Shown here: positions 8,653-17,438 of the stretch, piece by piece
How positions within the stretch are numbered: the first letter of the stretch is position 1
How the letters are laid out: every line of letters begins with the position of its first letter
NCBI RefSeq assembly: GCF_003315595.1
Contig: NZ_QNQU01000005.1
Location: 107,717-171,716 of the forward strand
DNA length: 64,000 nt
Direction: 5' to 3'
Source of the DNA: Pedobacter miscanthi
GTDB taxonomy: Bacteria > Bacteroidota > Bacteroidia > Sphingobacteriales > Sphingobacteriaceae
Made by a program: the position numbers and the translations under genes
Notes under the pieces: generated by a model
Told to the model about the DNA's origin: nothing
The model's database searches: none
What the model saw: only the letters and a program-made list of their open reading frames with translations

Positions 8653-9087
8653 TTATTGCTTTTTGTGGGTCCCGATCACCTGCAAGGCAATCGCCAAAAA
8701 TGCGAGGTCTTTCACTACAAAAAAGTCTGTTACAATAATTCCATCGCTCAATTTCCATATTCCTGGTGTTGTTGCCAAAAAGCTAAGCGTGGTTAGGAAA
8801 ATAATTAGAGTAAGATAACCGGCAATTTCTCCCACACGGCGGTTCCAGAATGATCCGATCAGCAGGATACCAGTAACAATTTCATAAATCCCGATAATAT
8901 TGGATACCCCCTGAACCGAGGTAACACGATATAACCAGTTCATAAAAAAGCTGTTCGATACATATCCTTTTATTGCCATGGCTTCGGCAGGAGTGAATTT
9001 TAACAGTCCAATCCAAAATAGTACAATGATTACGGAAATCACGCCCAGCGTATATCCTGATTTTCTTAAATCGACATTTGTTTTCAT
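8653..9087 (-). CDS. DUF417 family membrane protein (YkgB/RclC-like)
   Basis: 144 residues from the ATG at 9087 (MKTNVDLRKSGYTLG). The same frame stays open upstream to 9525, but that part lies opposite the spondin gene and is not coding. Four hydrophobic segments are visible: GVISVIIVLFWIGLLKF, an IIGIYEIVTGILLIGSF segment, IAGYLTLIIFLTTLSFLAT and a C-terminal one. WIGLLKFTPAEA, WLYRV and TPGIW are typical of DUF417. E. coli relatives include the reactive-chlorine-inducible RclC; the molecular function is unknown. It is divergent from the spondin lipoprotein with 130 bp between starts, suggesting shared control. Confidence 0.87.
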   Translation of the reverse strand: MKTNVDLRKSGYTLGVISVIIVLFWIGLLKFTPAEAMAIKGYVSNSFFMNWLYRVTSVQGVSNIIGIYEIVTGILLIGSFWNRRVGEIAGYLTLIIFLTTLSFLATTPGIWKLSDGIIVTDFFVVKDLAFLAIALQVIGTHKKQ

Positions 9088-9217
9088 GTTTTTTATCTGT
9101 TTGGTCGTACAGCACTCATAAACCTTACAACGGATACACCGATTTCTTTTAAAAAAAATTACTTCAATTTTTTTGTAAGGAATTGAAATGTGCACCGACA
9201 AAGGGGAAAAAACAATT

Positions 9218-10519
9218 ATGAATAGCACAAAAATAACAGCCCTTTCAGCTCTCGCGCTACTTGCCTCAACCTTTGCAGCATGTAAAAAAGATGATTCTCC
9301 GCAGCCGGATCTCGCAACAGAAAAAACAACCATCTCCGTAGAAAATGTTCTGAACTCCAAACCGCTTGTAGAATCAGGTGTTTTCCAGGGTTCCGGATCA
9401 CCGGTTATTTTACCTGGACAATCCGTTTCAATCCAGTTCTCTGCTGCAAAAGGAGAAGCCATATCTTTCGCCACAATGTACGGTGCTTCAAACGATCTGT
9501 TTTTTGCACCCGAAAATCCCGGCATACAGGTTTACAATAACGATGGAACTCCAATCGAAGGCGACGTATCCATGCAGGTAAAATTATGGGATAACGGTAC
9601 ACGTATTAATCAAAAACCCGGTGCTTCGGTTTCGCACCCCGGCGTTGCGGAGAGCAAAAATATTACTGAAGTGAATGCAACCGATGCCCAGGGAAACAGC
9701 TACCTGGCTGCATCAAAACTGGTAAAGGCCACATTAAAGTATAACGGTAATTCCCTTTTTACCCTCACACTTGAAAATACTTCTGGCGGTACGGCGAATG
9801 AAACCCCTTTAAGCCCCGGAGTTTGGTCGGTATCTTATATTGTTGGAGGAAATCTGCTAAATGCGGCCCCTTTGTACGCTAAAGATAAACCAACAGCAAA
9901 TGGCCTTACCTGGATTGCAGAAGCCGGCGATAACGGACCTTTATCTGTTTATATTAAAGGCATTACAGGGATATTTACACCCCTTTCGCCCATATTGGTA
10001 GTGGTTTACAACGGGATTGATAACCCGCTTTACAAAGTTGGAGAAATCGACCGTAACCAGGGCTTGAAAGACCTTGCCCAAAAAGGCGATGCAAGTGTTC
10101 TGGCTTCATTTTTAAAAGGAAAAACCGGTGTAAAATCAGTATATGTACTTGCAGCTTCCACAACAACGGTATTGCTTCCGGTAATCAATGGCCAGCAGGG
10201 AGGTAAAGTTTCGCAGGAACTGTCGGTTACAAAAGGTGACCGCGTAGCGATAGCAACGATGTACGGGTTTTCGAATGACTGGTTTTTTGCCAGTGGTGCC
10301 GAAGGGATAGATCCATTCAAAAAAGGTGATGCATCATCCGCTATAGCCCTTTACAATAACGGAACCGCCCTGGATCAGTTCCCGGGTGCAGGTATTACGC
10401 AGTTTAACCTGGCCGGAACTCCTTTGGCCGAAAGCAAGCCCATAAGCCTTGTGCCTAATCCCAATCCATTTACCACTTTGCCCGATATCGCAAATTTCAT
10501 CAAAGTGACCTTACAATAA
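9218..10519 (+). CDS. Spondin-domain lipoprotein (two Spondin_N-like repeats)
   Basis: 433 residues from the ATG at 9218. The start of the open frame at 9188 is less likely because the signal peptide begins at MNSTKITALSALALLASTF and ends with the lipobox cysteine in TFAACKKDD. Two related domains follow. The first (~45-180) has ISFATMYGASNDLFFAP and VKLWDNGTRINQKPG; the second (~310-433) has VAIATMYGFSNDWFFAS and IALYNNGTALDQFPG. This (A)TMYGxSND(x)FFA pattern is that of the Spondin_N family in bacteria. The product should be anchored to the cell envelope; its ligand is unknown. It lies upstream of a sigma factor and zinc-finger pair and divergent from DUF417. Confidence 0.85.
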   Translation: MNSTKITALSALALLASTFAACKKDDSPQPDLATEKTTISVENVLNSKPLVESGVFQGSGSPVILPGQSVSIQFSAAKGEAISFATMYGASNDLFFAPENPGIQVYNNDGTPIEGDVSMQVKLWDNGTRINQKPGASVSHPGVAESKNITEVNATDAQGNSYLAASKLVKATLKYNGNSLFTLTLENTSGGTANETPLSPGVWSVSYIVGGNLLNAAPLYAKDKPTANGLTWIAEAGDNGPLSVYIKGITGIFTPLSPILVVVYNGIDNPLYKVGEIDRNQGLKDLAQKGDASVLASFLKGKTGVKSVYVLAASTTTVLLPVINGQQGGKVSQELSVTKGDRVAIATMYGFSNDWFFASGAEGIDPFKKGDASSAIALYNNGTALDQFPGAGITQFNLAGTPLAESKPISLVPNPNPFTTLPDIANFIKVTLQ

Positions 10520-10636
10520 CAGGAGGATAAGCTGGCCCACCAAACCCTTATCAGCAACTTAATTTAAATGATTCAAAGAAAGGATGTAGCACCTTAAATA
10601 GTGTGTTGCATCTTTCCTTTATCACAAAACCCACAA

Positions 10637-11230
10637 ATGGAAAATATTGAAACCCAAACAGCCATTAATAAACTAACCGACCCACATCAATGGGTATCAA
10701 AATATGCAGATTACCTGTATACCTATGCGGTTTCGCGGCTTAATGATGAAGAAATTGCCAAAGACCTGGTTCAGGAAACTTTTTTGGCAGCACTAGAGCG
10801 GATGGATAAATTTGAAGGAAACAGCTCTGAAAAAACCTGGCTTACGGCTATCCTGAAATATAAAGTTATCGATGTATACCGTAAACGTTCCAAAAGCTTT
10901 GGTGAAGAAATAAAACCCGCTAACGACGTGGATGGTGAAGAAGAATTTTTCTACCCCGAAGCGGGTAACTGGAAAGTGGAACACTGGCCACAGGAGATGG
11001 GGATTGAAGAACCAGATGCATTAATCAGCAGGGAGTTTACCGAAATTTTACAAAAATGTATGAAAAAGTTACCCGGGTTATGGCTCGCAATTTTTACGAT
11101 GAAACACATGGATGAGGAAGAAACTGCAGTGATCTGTAAGGAATTGAGGGTTACTGCTTCAAATTTCTGGGTAATTATCCACCGTACCAAGGTGAACCTC
11201 CGGTCGTGCCTACAAAAAAACTGGATTTAA
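10637..11230 (+). CDS. ECF-type sigma-70 family RNA polymerase sigma factor
   Basis: 197 residues from the ATG at 10637 (MENIETQTAINKL). Region 2 is clear: YADYLYTYAVSRLNDEEIAKDLVQETFLAALERM, then the WLTAILKYKVIDVYRKRSK segment of region 2.3/2.4. Region 4 is recognisable at LPGLWLAIFTMKHMDEEETAVICKELRVTASNFWVIIHRTKVNLRSCL, where NFWVIIHRTK stands in for the usual N-x-x-V-x-x-H/S-RA helix. It belongs to the subgroup with the phrase TASNxWVxxHRxK. It is 12 bp upstream of a zinc-finger-like gene that is probably its anti-sigma partner. Confidence 0.93.
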   Translation: MENIETQTAINKLTDPHQWVSKYADYLYTYAVSRLNDEEIAKDLVQETFLAALERMDKFEGNSSEKTWLTAILKYKVIDVYRKRSKSFGEEIKPANDVDGEEEFFYPEAGNWKVEHWPQEMGIEEPDALISREFTEILQKCMKKLPGLWLAIFTMKHMDEEETAVICKELRVTASNFWVIIHRTKVNLRSCLQKNWI

Positions 11231-11242
11231 CAGCATCATCAC

Positions 11243-11524
11243 ATGAAAGCATCAGAGATCAAAAAAATAGCCTATAATTGTCGTAAAGCGACATTTTTAA
11301 TAGAAAAACAGCAACTTGCCCCGATTACGATCAGGGAGAAGCTGGAGTTGAAAATACACCTGGCAGGATGTTCCATCTGCCGCACCTTTATGCAGCAGAG
11401 TATAGCCATCAATAAAATGGTACATCACCTGTTTCAATCTTCAGTTCGTAAAGATCTGAAACTCGATGATCGTTTTAAAGAAGAAATGGAAGGGAGGATC
11501 AGGGAAAAGCTGGATAAAAACTAA
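11243..11524 (+). CDS. Small putative zinc-finger (ZAS-type) anti-sigma factor
   Basis: 93 residues. Cys13, then His39-x3-Cys43-x2-Cys46 in HLAGCSICRTF, form the H-x3-C-x2-C signature of ZAS anti-sigma domains. The rest is a basic helix. No transmembrane segment is present, so it would be a soluble, possibly redox- or zinc-responsive, regulator. It follows the ECF sigma gene by 12 bp, the usual arrangement for a cognate pair. The alternative is an unrelated small zinc-binding protein, but context and motif favour anti-sigma. Confidence 0.75.
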   Translation: MKASEIKKIAYNCRKATFLIEKQQLAPITIREKLELKIHLAGCSICRTFMQQSIAINKMVHHLFQSSVRKDLKLDDRFKEEMEGRIREKLDKN

Positions 11525-11597
11525 TAATTCTTGTTAAAAAGGTAGATTACTTACAAAAGATACTTGCTAAAAATGCCTTAATTTGTAATTTAATATC

Positions 11598-12185
11598 ATG
11601 GAAGACCTTTCGCCTTTTTTAGAGAATATCAAACGTAAAATCAGCCTTTCGCCTGAAAACATAGCCTTGCTAACCACCGCATTTCAGGTGGTGAAGATCA
11701 AAAGAAAACAAATGATTATCCAGCCTGGCTTTGTTGCCAGGTACCGGATTTACGTACTGAAAGGGGCTTTTCATTCTTATGTGATAGATGATAAAGGAAA
11801 CCAGCATACAATACAATTCGCAATCGACGACTGGTGGCTGTCTGATTATAACAGTTATGTTCATCAAACGCCGGCCACGCAGTTTGTAGAAGCCCTTGAA
11901 AACAGCATTGTATTACAAATCGATCATCAGGCCGAGCAGCAGCTTAAAGATACCAATTGGGAACTGGCCACATTATTCAGGCTGATGGCCGAGCATTCGG
12001 CAGCATACCTGGCACGGCGCATTGTATCCAATTTAACGCAAAGTGCCGAAGAACGCTATAATGATTTTGTGGTGCGGTATCCTAAAGTGGTGCAGCGTTT
12101 ACCACAATACGCGCTGGCCTCTTATCTCAATATGACCCGTGAATTTCTGTCGAAGATCCGCAACGATAAAGTGCGGAAAAAGTGA
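11598..12185 (+). CDS. Crp/Fnr family transcriptional regulator
   Basis: 195 residues. An N-terminal cyclic-nucleotide-binding-like beta roll (~20-110; KRKQMIIQPGFVARYRIYVLKGAFHSYVIDDKGNQHTIQF read as separate strands) is followed by a long dimer helix and a C-terminal HTH (LPQYALASYLNMTREFLSKIRND). No FNR-type cysteine cluster is present, and the canonical cAMP-binding residues are not evident, so the effector is unknown. It ends 84 bp before an SDR gene in the same direction, a pairing repeated elsewhere in the window. Confidence 0.9.
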   Translation: MEDLSPFLENIKRKISLSPENIALLTTAFQVVKIKRKQMIIQPGFVARYRIYVLKGAFHSYVIDDKGNQHTIQFAIDDWWLSDYNSYVHQTPATQFVEALENSIVLQIDHQAEQQLKDTNWELATLFRLMAEHSAAYLARRIVSNLTQSAEERYNDFVVRYPKVVQRLPQYALASYLNMTREFLSKIRNDKVRKK

Positions 12186-12269
12186 ACTGGTTCACCTGTT
12201 TTTCTTAAAATAGTTCATCGTTTCAAAAGTACCATTACCTGCAACTTTGTGGTATAAAATTTAATATTT

Positions 12270-13022
12270 ATGTCACTAAAAATGAATGATAAAGTAGCCA
12301 TTATTACCGGAGGTAGCAGTGGCATTGGTTTAGCCATCGCTAAACGTTTTGCACAAGAAGGTGCGCGTGTTGCCATTACCGGACGTAATCAAAAAACTAT
12401 CGATCAGGCCATTGCGCAGATCGGGCCTAATGGACTGGGCATCCAGGGAGATGTTTCCAAACTCGACGACCTCACCCGTATCTATCAAACAGTAGCAGAA
12501 CATTTTGGTAAGGTAGACACGCTGATCGTGAATGCAGGTGTTTATGTACTGGCACCATTGGCAGATTTCACAGAGGAACAATTTGACCAGGTGAGCGATA
12601 TCAATTTCAAAGGTGCTTTCTTTTCGGTTCAAAAAGCGCTTCCGGTGTTAAAAGATGGTGCTTCGGTAGTACTGGTTTCTTCGACAGTAAATAACAAGGG
12701 CATTCCTAATCATGCAGCTTATTCGGCAACTAAGGCCGCTGTACGTTCACTGGCACGTAGTTTTTCTGCAGAATTGCTCGACAGAAAGATTCGTGTTAAT
12801 GTTTTAACACCCGGACCTGTTGATACACCTGTGTTTGCTTCGGTTACCGATAGTGCAGAAGGGGCTGCAGCTATGAAAGAAGCCATGGGAAATTTCACAC
12901 CGGTTAAACGAGTGGCTGAGCCGGAAGAATTGGCCGCTGCAGCACTTTACCTGGCTTCGGATGATTCAGCTTTTATGCTTGGTGCCGAATTATTGCTGGA
13001 TGGTGGTTTAAGGGAACTTTAA
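12270..13022 (+). CDS. SDR family NAD(P)-dependent oxidoreductase
   Basis: 250 residues. Classical short-chain dehydrogenase: cofactor loop TGGSSGIGLAIA, NAG in LIVNAGVYV, catalytic Ser in VVLVSST, and YSATKAA (Tyr-x3-Lys), then the PGPVDTPVF loop. Arg in TGRNQ after strand 2 suggests NADP preference. Such enzymes reduce or oxidise carbonyl/hydroxyl groups of small molecules; the substrate cannot be read from the sequence. It follows a Crp/Fnr gene, and an ACTTTG-type box (GCAACTTTGTGGTAT, about 12243-12257) lies shortly before the start. Confidence 0.92.
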   Translation: MSLKMNDKVAIITGGSSGIGLAIAKRFAQEGARVAITGRNQKTIDQAIAQIGPNGLGIQGDVSKLDDLTRIYQTVAEHFGKVDTLIVNAGVYVLAPLADFTEEQFDQVSDINFKGAFFSVQKALPVLKDGASVVLVSSTVNNKGIPNHAAYSATKAAVRSLARSFSAELLDRKIRVNVLTPGPVDTPVFASVTDSAEGAAAMKEAMGNFTPVKRVAEPEELAAAALYLASDDSAFMLGAELLLDGGLREL

Positions 13023-13062
13023 TAAGATTATCAGGTCTGACAATCATCAAGCTGGTTATTGA

Positions 13063-13094
13063 GCCTCTTTAAGTTCTTCTTAAAGAGGCTTTTG
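13063..13094. terminator. Bidirectional terminator hairpin
   Basis: GCCTCTTTAAG (13063-13073) pairs perfectly with CTTAAAGAGGC (13079-13089) across a 5-nt loop and is followed by TTTTG. It lies between the convergent SDR and HxlR genes and can serve both. Confidence 0.85.
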
Positions 13095-13130
13095 TTTAAA
13101 AATGAATGAAATTATTTTTACCAGCGAGAT

Positions 13131-13448
13131 TTAAATTTCTCCAAAAGATTCCAGCTGATGGAAGAAAGGCACAAGAGATTTCCCCTTTACCGACAGGTAA
13201 TATTCAACATGGAGCGGTTTTATGCTGATGATCTTCCTTTCAAGCAATCCGGCTTCTTCCAATTCGCGTAGCGCAGCAGAGAGCGACTGTTTATTGGCAC
13301 CCGGGATATCGCGTAACAGGCTGCTAAACCTCAACGGGCCATTTAGCGAAAGGCGGAAAACCTCCGGTCTGAATTTTCCTGAAAGTAGTTTAAGCAGTGC
13401 CTGTGCTTTGCAGGTTTCGGTATTTTTATCACTGTTTTTGGTGGTCAT
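13131..13448 (-). CDS. HxlR family winged-helix transcriptional regulator
   Basis: 105 residues from the ATG at 13448 (MTTKNSDKNTETCKAQALL). The open frame extends upstream to 13556 but only through the divergent promoter region. Family features are the N-terminal Cys13, LLSGKFRPEVFRLSLNGPLRFSSLLRDIPGANKQSLSAALRELEEAGLLER (helix, recognition helix, wing) and YYLSVKGKSLVPFF. In relatives such as YodB and HypR this N-terminal Cys senses electrophiles or disulfide stress. The divergent neighbour is a DsbA-like thiol protein, consistent with a redox-regulated pair, but that link is inferred. Confidence 0.88.
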   Translation of the reverse strand: MTTKNSDKNTETCKAQALLKLLSGKFRPEVFRLSLNGPLRFSSLLRDIPGANKQSLSAALRELEEAGLLERKIISIKPLHVEYYLSVKGKSLVPFFHQLESFGEI

Positions 13449-13601
13449 GTTTTTTTGACTTATTGATGCAAAGGTTAATCTTTCGGAGATTTGCGCTAAA
13501 ATAGAGATAAGATACATCATTCTCGGCCTGGCCATTGAAAATATTGCATTGATCACGCCCTGAGGTTAATTTTTTTAAAAGATGTGCAAATAAAAAAGCT
13601 T

Positions 13602-14534
13602 ATGGACGCAAAAATCAATAATCCACTGTTATGTGATCCCATATCGGGAATCTGTGAAGTGCCGGCAATGAATTCTCCGGTAGATGGAGATTTAAAAACG
13701 GCTACGGAAAAAAAACTACGCATGCTTTATTTTACCGATCCGATCTGTTCATCCTGCTGGGGGATAGAAGCCCAGTTGAAAAAACTTAAACTCGAATATG
13801 GCCACGAGCTGGATATTGAATACAGGATGGGAGGGTTGCTACCGGACTGGAGTTATAACAGTGGCGGCATAAGCAAACCATCGGACGTGGCTCCGCATTG
13901 GGACGAGGTTAGCCCACATTACCAGATGCCTATAGATGGAGATGTATGGATCATTGATCCCCTGGATTCATCCTATCCGCCTTCAATTGCTTTTAAAGCG
14001 GCTGAGTTACAGGATATGAATAAGGCGAAAAGATTTTTCAGGATCATGTGTGAAATGGTTTTTCTCCGTAAAATCAACATCGCCAAATGGGAGAACATTG
14101 CCGCTGCAGCTGTGCTCGCGGGATTGGATGCAGACCGTATGAAAATAGATTTTAACGGCAGGGCAAAAGTACTTTTTGACGAAGATCTCGGGCTGGCAGT
14201 AAAGATGGGCGTAAGGGGATTTCCAACCATTTTTATTTTTAAGGATAACGTAAACACCGAAAAAATATATGGCTTTAAACCTTACAGCGATTATGAAGCC
14301 GCTATTAATCATATTGCACCCGAAATACCCAAAAAAGATTATGATAAAAGCTGGGAAGCATTATTTGCCGTTTTTCAGTCGTTAACCCTGAAGGAGTTTG
14401 CCGATCTTGCGCAAATTTCATTTTCTGCTGCGAAAGTCTTGTTGGATAATCTGGTAAACGAAGGTAAACTTTCGGTATTTGATACTAAAAACGGAAGCAT
14501 CTGGTGGGTAAATGATGCGGATAATAATTGTTAG
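13602..14534 (+). CDS. DsbA family (thioredoxin-fold) oxidoreductase
   Basis: 310 residues from the ATG at 13602 (MDAKINNPLLCDPISG); a GTG at 13584 is in frame but less likely. The active site is Cys49-Ser-Ser-Cys52 (FTDPICSSCWG), followed by the inserted alpha domain of DsbA/FrnE-like proteins (YRMGGLLPDW, FKAAELQD) and the cis-Pro loop GVRGFPTIFIFKD near residue 210. The C-terminal ~70 residues form a winged-helix-like tail (LTLKEFADLAQISFSAAKVLLDNLVNEGKL). Two extra N-terminal cysteines (11 and 18) precede the fold. No signal peptide is present, so it is cytosolic. It is divergent from the HxlR regulator. Confidence 0.88.
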   Translation: MDAKINNPLLCDPISGICEVPAMNSPVDGDLKTATEKKLRMLYFTDPICSSCWGIEAQLKKLKLEYGHELDIEYRMGGLLPDWSYNSGGISKPSDVAPHWDEVSPHYQMPIDGDVWIIDPLDSSYPPSIAFKAAELQDMNKAKRFFRIMCEMVFLRKINIAKWENIAAAAVLAGLDADRMKIDFNGRAKVLFDEDLGLAVKMGVRGFPTIFIFKDNVNTEKIYGFKPYSDYEAAINHIAPEIPKKDYDKSWEALFAVFQSLTLKEFADLAQISFSAAKVLLDNLVNEGKLSVFDTKNGSIWWVNDADNNC

Positions 14535-14560
14535 CCTAATAATGTAAAGTACATGGAGAA

Positions 14561-14594
14561 ATCATGTTCAAAAAAGAGTTTTTTTGAACATGAT
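14561..14594. terminator. Bidirectional terminator hairpin
   Basis: ATCATGTTCAAAAAA and TTTTTTTGAACATGAT form a near-perfect 15-bp stem with a 3-4 nt loop between the convergent DsbA-like and TolC genes. The A and T tracts allow termination in both directions. Confidence 0.88.
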
Positions 14595-14599
14595 CATTT

Positions 14600-16057
14600 C
14601 TAATTCATTTCCCTTGTACCGGCTTTGTAATACAGTTCGGCCAGGGCTTTCTGGTAGCCTGCTATCATGCTTTCCTGTTTAATTTTCATATCAATCAGTT
14701 TGGTTTCGCGGCTGTTGATTAAAAAGAGGGTACTTTCTCCTAACATAAATTTTTGGTTTTCGCCATTTACCAGGATCTGTTGATTTTCGATGCTTTTTGA
14801 CTGCACCGCCAGCTGAGCAGAGTATGCTGAAACATCGTTGTACGAAGCGATAACATGATTTCTGATTTCCCTTCCAAACTGTTTGAGGTCGTAATTCAGC
14901 TCCTGCTGTTTAATTTTAACCTCCCTAAGCTTACCCCGTTCTGACCGGAGAAAAAGGGGGAACGCAAGTTCGATACCAAATTTATAATTGCTCCAGTTAA
15001 AATCGTAATAACCGGGTACATTGCTGTTCAATCCCGTCCGGTTCGAAATCAGGTTACCAATTACATTTAATTTAGGTTTTAAAAGCTCCTGCCGGTAACT
15101 TTTCTCAACGGCCAGCTGTTCGCCTTTACTTTTTAATTTTAAGAGCTCCGGATGTTGGGTAGTCGCTAAGCCCAAAAGGGTATCCAGTAACAGTGCTGGC
15201 GGACGGGTAATCTTCTGATCGATATTTTGCGGTAAAGCATCTGCAGGAAGCTCTAGGGGACTGCCCTGATCATTCCAAAGGTGATTGGAAAGCACCAGCC
15301 TGGCATTTTGTAATTCAATAGCAGTTTTTTCTTTTTGGATTATCCTTTCCTGTACCGTTATGTAAGCCTCCACAGAGTCGATGCCTGGTTTATCCCCGAT
15401 TAAAGTTTGGGCACTCAGGGCTTTAAACCTGCTTTGCGCCAGATTTAAGCCATCATTAATCAGTTCGTTCTGTTTGTGGGCATAATACCAGTTCCAGTAA
15501 TCTTTAACAATGCCATACCAAACCGCATTAATCTGTTTAAGCTGATCGGCCTCTGCATATTCGACCATTATTTTCGATTGCCTCAAAGTATTTCTCCTTG
15601 CATCAATAATCAGTCCCTGACCTAGAGGAATACTTAACCCGATTGCGGATAAGCCCTGCTCACCGGTACGGTTTTCGGGGTTAAGATAGGTTCCAGCATT
15701 ACGGTCGTAACCCAGTTTAAGGTCTGCACCTGCAAGCCACAATGGAATTTTTAATTCACTGTTCCATTTGTTGTAATATTCTGTGCCGCCAAATAATTTT
15801 TTACTGAACCCGGCTTTTAATTCCGGATCAAAATAACCCAGAGATTGCAGTACTTTTGTTCGGGCTGATTCGCTTAATAGCTGAGTCTGTTTGATTACCG
15901 GATGATACCTGAAAACCATTAATTGCAGATCTTCAAGTGAGAAAATCTGATCATTGCCGGCAGTTTTTTTGCCGGTTGGCGGCTGTGCAAAACCAGTTTT
16001 GGCGAATAACAGTACCAAAACCAATAGGATTGATGTTTTTTTTAAAGCCATTTTCAT
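14600..16057 (-). CDS. TolC family outer-membrane efflux/secretion protein
   Basis: 485 residues with a signal peptide (~1-24, ending KTGFAQ). Two OEP-type coiled-coil halves are visible: LMVFRYHPVIKQTQLLSESARTKV early, and the repeat LTIxHPELLKLKSKGEQLAVEKSYRQELLKP (read as LATTQHPELLKL) in the second half. These are separated by beta segments such as FNWSNYKFGIELAFPLFLRSERGKL. It should form the trimeric outer-membrane channel. It is the last gene of a minus-strand operon after an ABC membrane protein and an HlyD adaptor, with a 16-bp gap to the latter. Confidence 0.92.
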   Translation of the reverse strand: MKMALKKTSILLVLVLLFAKTGFAQPPTGKKTAGNDQIFSLEDLQLMVFRYHPVIKQTQLLSESARTKVLQSLGYFDPELKAGFSKKLFGGTEYYNKWNSELKIPLWLAGADLKLGYDRNAGTYLNPENRTGEQGLSAIGLSIPLGQGLIIDARRNTLRQSKIMVEYAEADQLKQINAVWYGIVKDYWNWYYAHKQNELINDGLNLAQSRFKALSAQTLIGDKPGIDSVEAYITVQERIIQKEKTAIELQNARLVLSNHLWNDQGSPLELPADALPQNIDQKITRPPALLLDTLLGLATTQHPELLKLKSKGEQLAVEKSYRQELLKPKLNVIGNLISNRTGLNSNVPGYYDFNWSNYKFGIELAFPLFLRSERGKLREVKIKQQELNYDLKQFGREIRNHVIASYNDVSAYSAQLAVQSKSIENQQILVNGENQKFMLGESTLFLINSRETKLIDMKIKQESMIAGYQKALAELYYKAGTREMN

Positions 16058-16073
16058 TTTATAACCTCCATAG

Positions 16074-17438
16074 CTATTTTTTATCTTTCGTACCGGTTAC
16101 AGGCTCCTTTTCCAAACTTGGCGGAAAACCGTTCAGCTGACGCCATATTTCATACCAGAGCGGTACCGATCGCAGAATAATACGCCCATAAACCCCCGAA
16201 CCCTGTCTTAACTGAGGTGGCCAAGGTTCATCTTTTGTTGGAACCGGGTTGGTTTGGCTTACCAGAAGACGGTATTTTCCTCCTGTGCTGCTGGTACGGT
16301 CGATAGAAAATACCTTGCCCGCAAAGGTACCCACTGCTACCGATGGCCATCCCGAAAACTGTACCGAAGGCCAGCCTTCAAACTGCAGCCTTACATCGCT
16401 GGTATCCAGTATTAAAGGAACATCCATTGCACTTACATAGATTTCTGCGGCAACCATAGGCGATTTTGGCTGTAAGGTAGCCACCGATTCGCCTTCCTTA
16501 ATGTTTTCGCCAATTCCTGCTTTCAGGGTTTTAACAATAAAGCCATTTTGGGGTGCCCTAACCACATATAAGCCACGCCTTACGTTGAGGTTTGAAATGT
16601 CGTTACGTAACTTGGCAATATCGCCCTGCGCACTGGCTTTGCCCGAAATAGCCGAACTCATATCCGACTGTGCTTTCGATATCGATTCCTCGTATTTTAC
16701 CCTGATGTTGTCGAGTTCGATAGAGGCGTTTAATAAATTCTGCGCCGAATTGTTCAGTTTATTCCGCTGACTTATCACTTTGGCGTTGTCTTCCTGTAAT
16801 TTAAGCCGCCGGGTTTCTATGTCAGTTAAAGAAAAAAGCCCGTTTTTATAACCCGTTTCATACCTTTCCAGCCTTACTTTTGTGGTTTCGTAGAATTTCT
16901 GTACTGCGAGCAAATCTGCACTATCAATACTCACGTAGTTTCTGGCCTGTAACACTTTATTCTCTGCCGCCTTTAGCTGGAAACGTAAACCTTCGTTAAG
17001 GGCTTTCATCTGTGCCTTAGTGGCATCAATTTTTTGTCCTGCTGCGGTTTCGCTGCCCCGTTTGGCATCAAGCTGTTCGTTAAGTCGCACGGGCAGTTCA
17101 GGGTCGAAGTAAGACTGGCTGGTTTCTGAAATAAGTAAAATGGTATCGCCCTTTTTTACTTCCTGTCCTTCGCGTACCGCCCAAAGTTCTATCCGGCCAC
17201 CAATCTGGTTCTGTACCGTTTGCGGACGGTCTTCTGGCCGTAGTGCGGTTACTGTGCCCCGGCCGGGAATGGTTTGGCGGTAAGGAAGAAAAAGCAGCAG
17301 CACAAAAAAAGCCATAATAAACAAGAGTATTTTGCCTAATCTTTTTGGCCCTTTTGCGTCTATAATTTTGCTGTTGGCATGTACCGAAAGTGTTTCCCAG
17401 TTCTGTAGCTGCGCCAGGTTGTTATTTGTTTTACCCAT
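16074..17438 (-). CDS. HlyD family periplasmic adaptor (membrane fusion protein)
   Basis: 454 residues. One N-terminal membrane anchor (~residues 33-50, LGKILLFIMAFFVLLLFLPY) is followed by a lipoyl-like half motif (GRIELWAVREGQEVKKGDTILLIS), a long coiled-coil hairpin (~120-270), the second lipoyl half (RAPQNGFIVKTLKAGIGENIKEGESVATLQP) and a beta-barrel tail. It should link the inner-membrane ABC protein to the TolC protein. Its start overlaps the end of the ABC gene by 8 bp, indicating translational coupling. Confidence 0.92.
   Translation of the reverse strand: MGKTNNNLAQLQNWETLSVHANSKIIDAKGPKRLGKILLFIMAFFVLLLFLPYRQTIPGRGTVTALRPEDRPQTVQNQIGGRIELWAVREGQEVKKGDTILLISETSQSYFDPELPVRLNEQLDAKRGSETAAGQKIDATKAQMKALNEGLRFQLKAAENKVLQARNYVSIDSADLLAVQKFYETTKVRLERYETGYKNGLFSLTDIETRRLKLQEDNAKVISQRNKLNNSAQNLLNASIELDNIRVKYEESISKAQSDMSSAISGKASAQGDIAKLRNDISNLNVRRGLYVVRAPQNGFIVKTLKAGIGENIKEGESVATLQPKSPMVAAEIYVSAMDVPLILDTSDVRLQFEGWPSVQFSGWPSVAVGTFAGKVFSIDRTSSTGGKYRLLVSQTNPVPTKDEPWPPQLRQGSGVYGRIILRSVPLWYEIWRQLNGFPPSLEKEPVTGTKDKK

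Noticed and set aside
8653..9525. A 290-codon minus-strand frame extending the DUF417 gene to 9525
   Set aside because: The extra part lies opposite the start of the spondin gene, has no signal or domain, and DUF417 proteins begin at the ATG at 9087.
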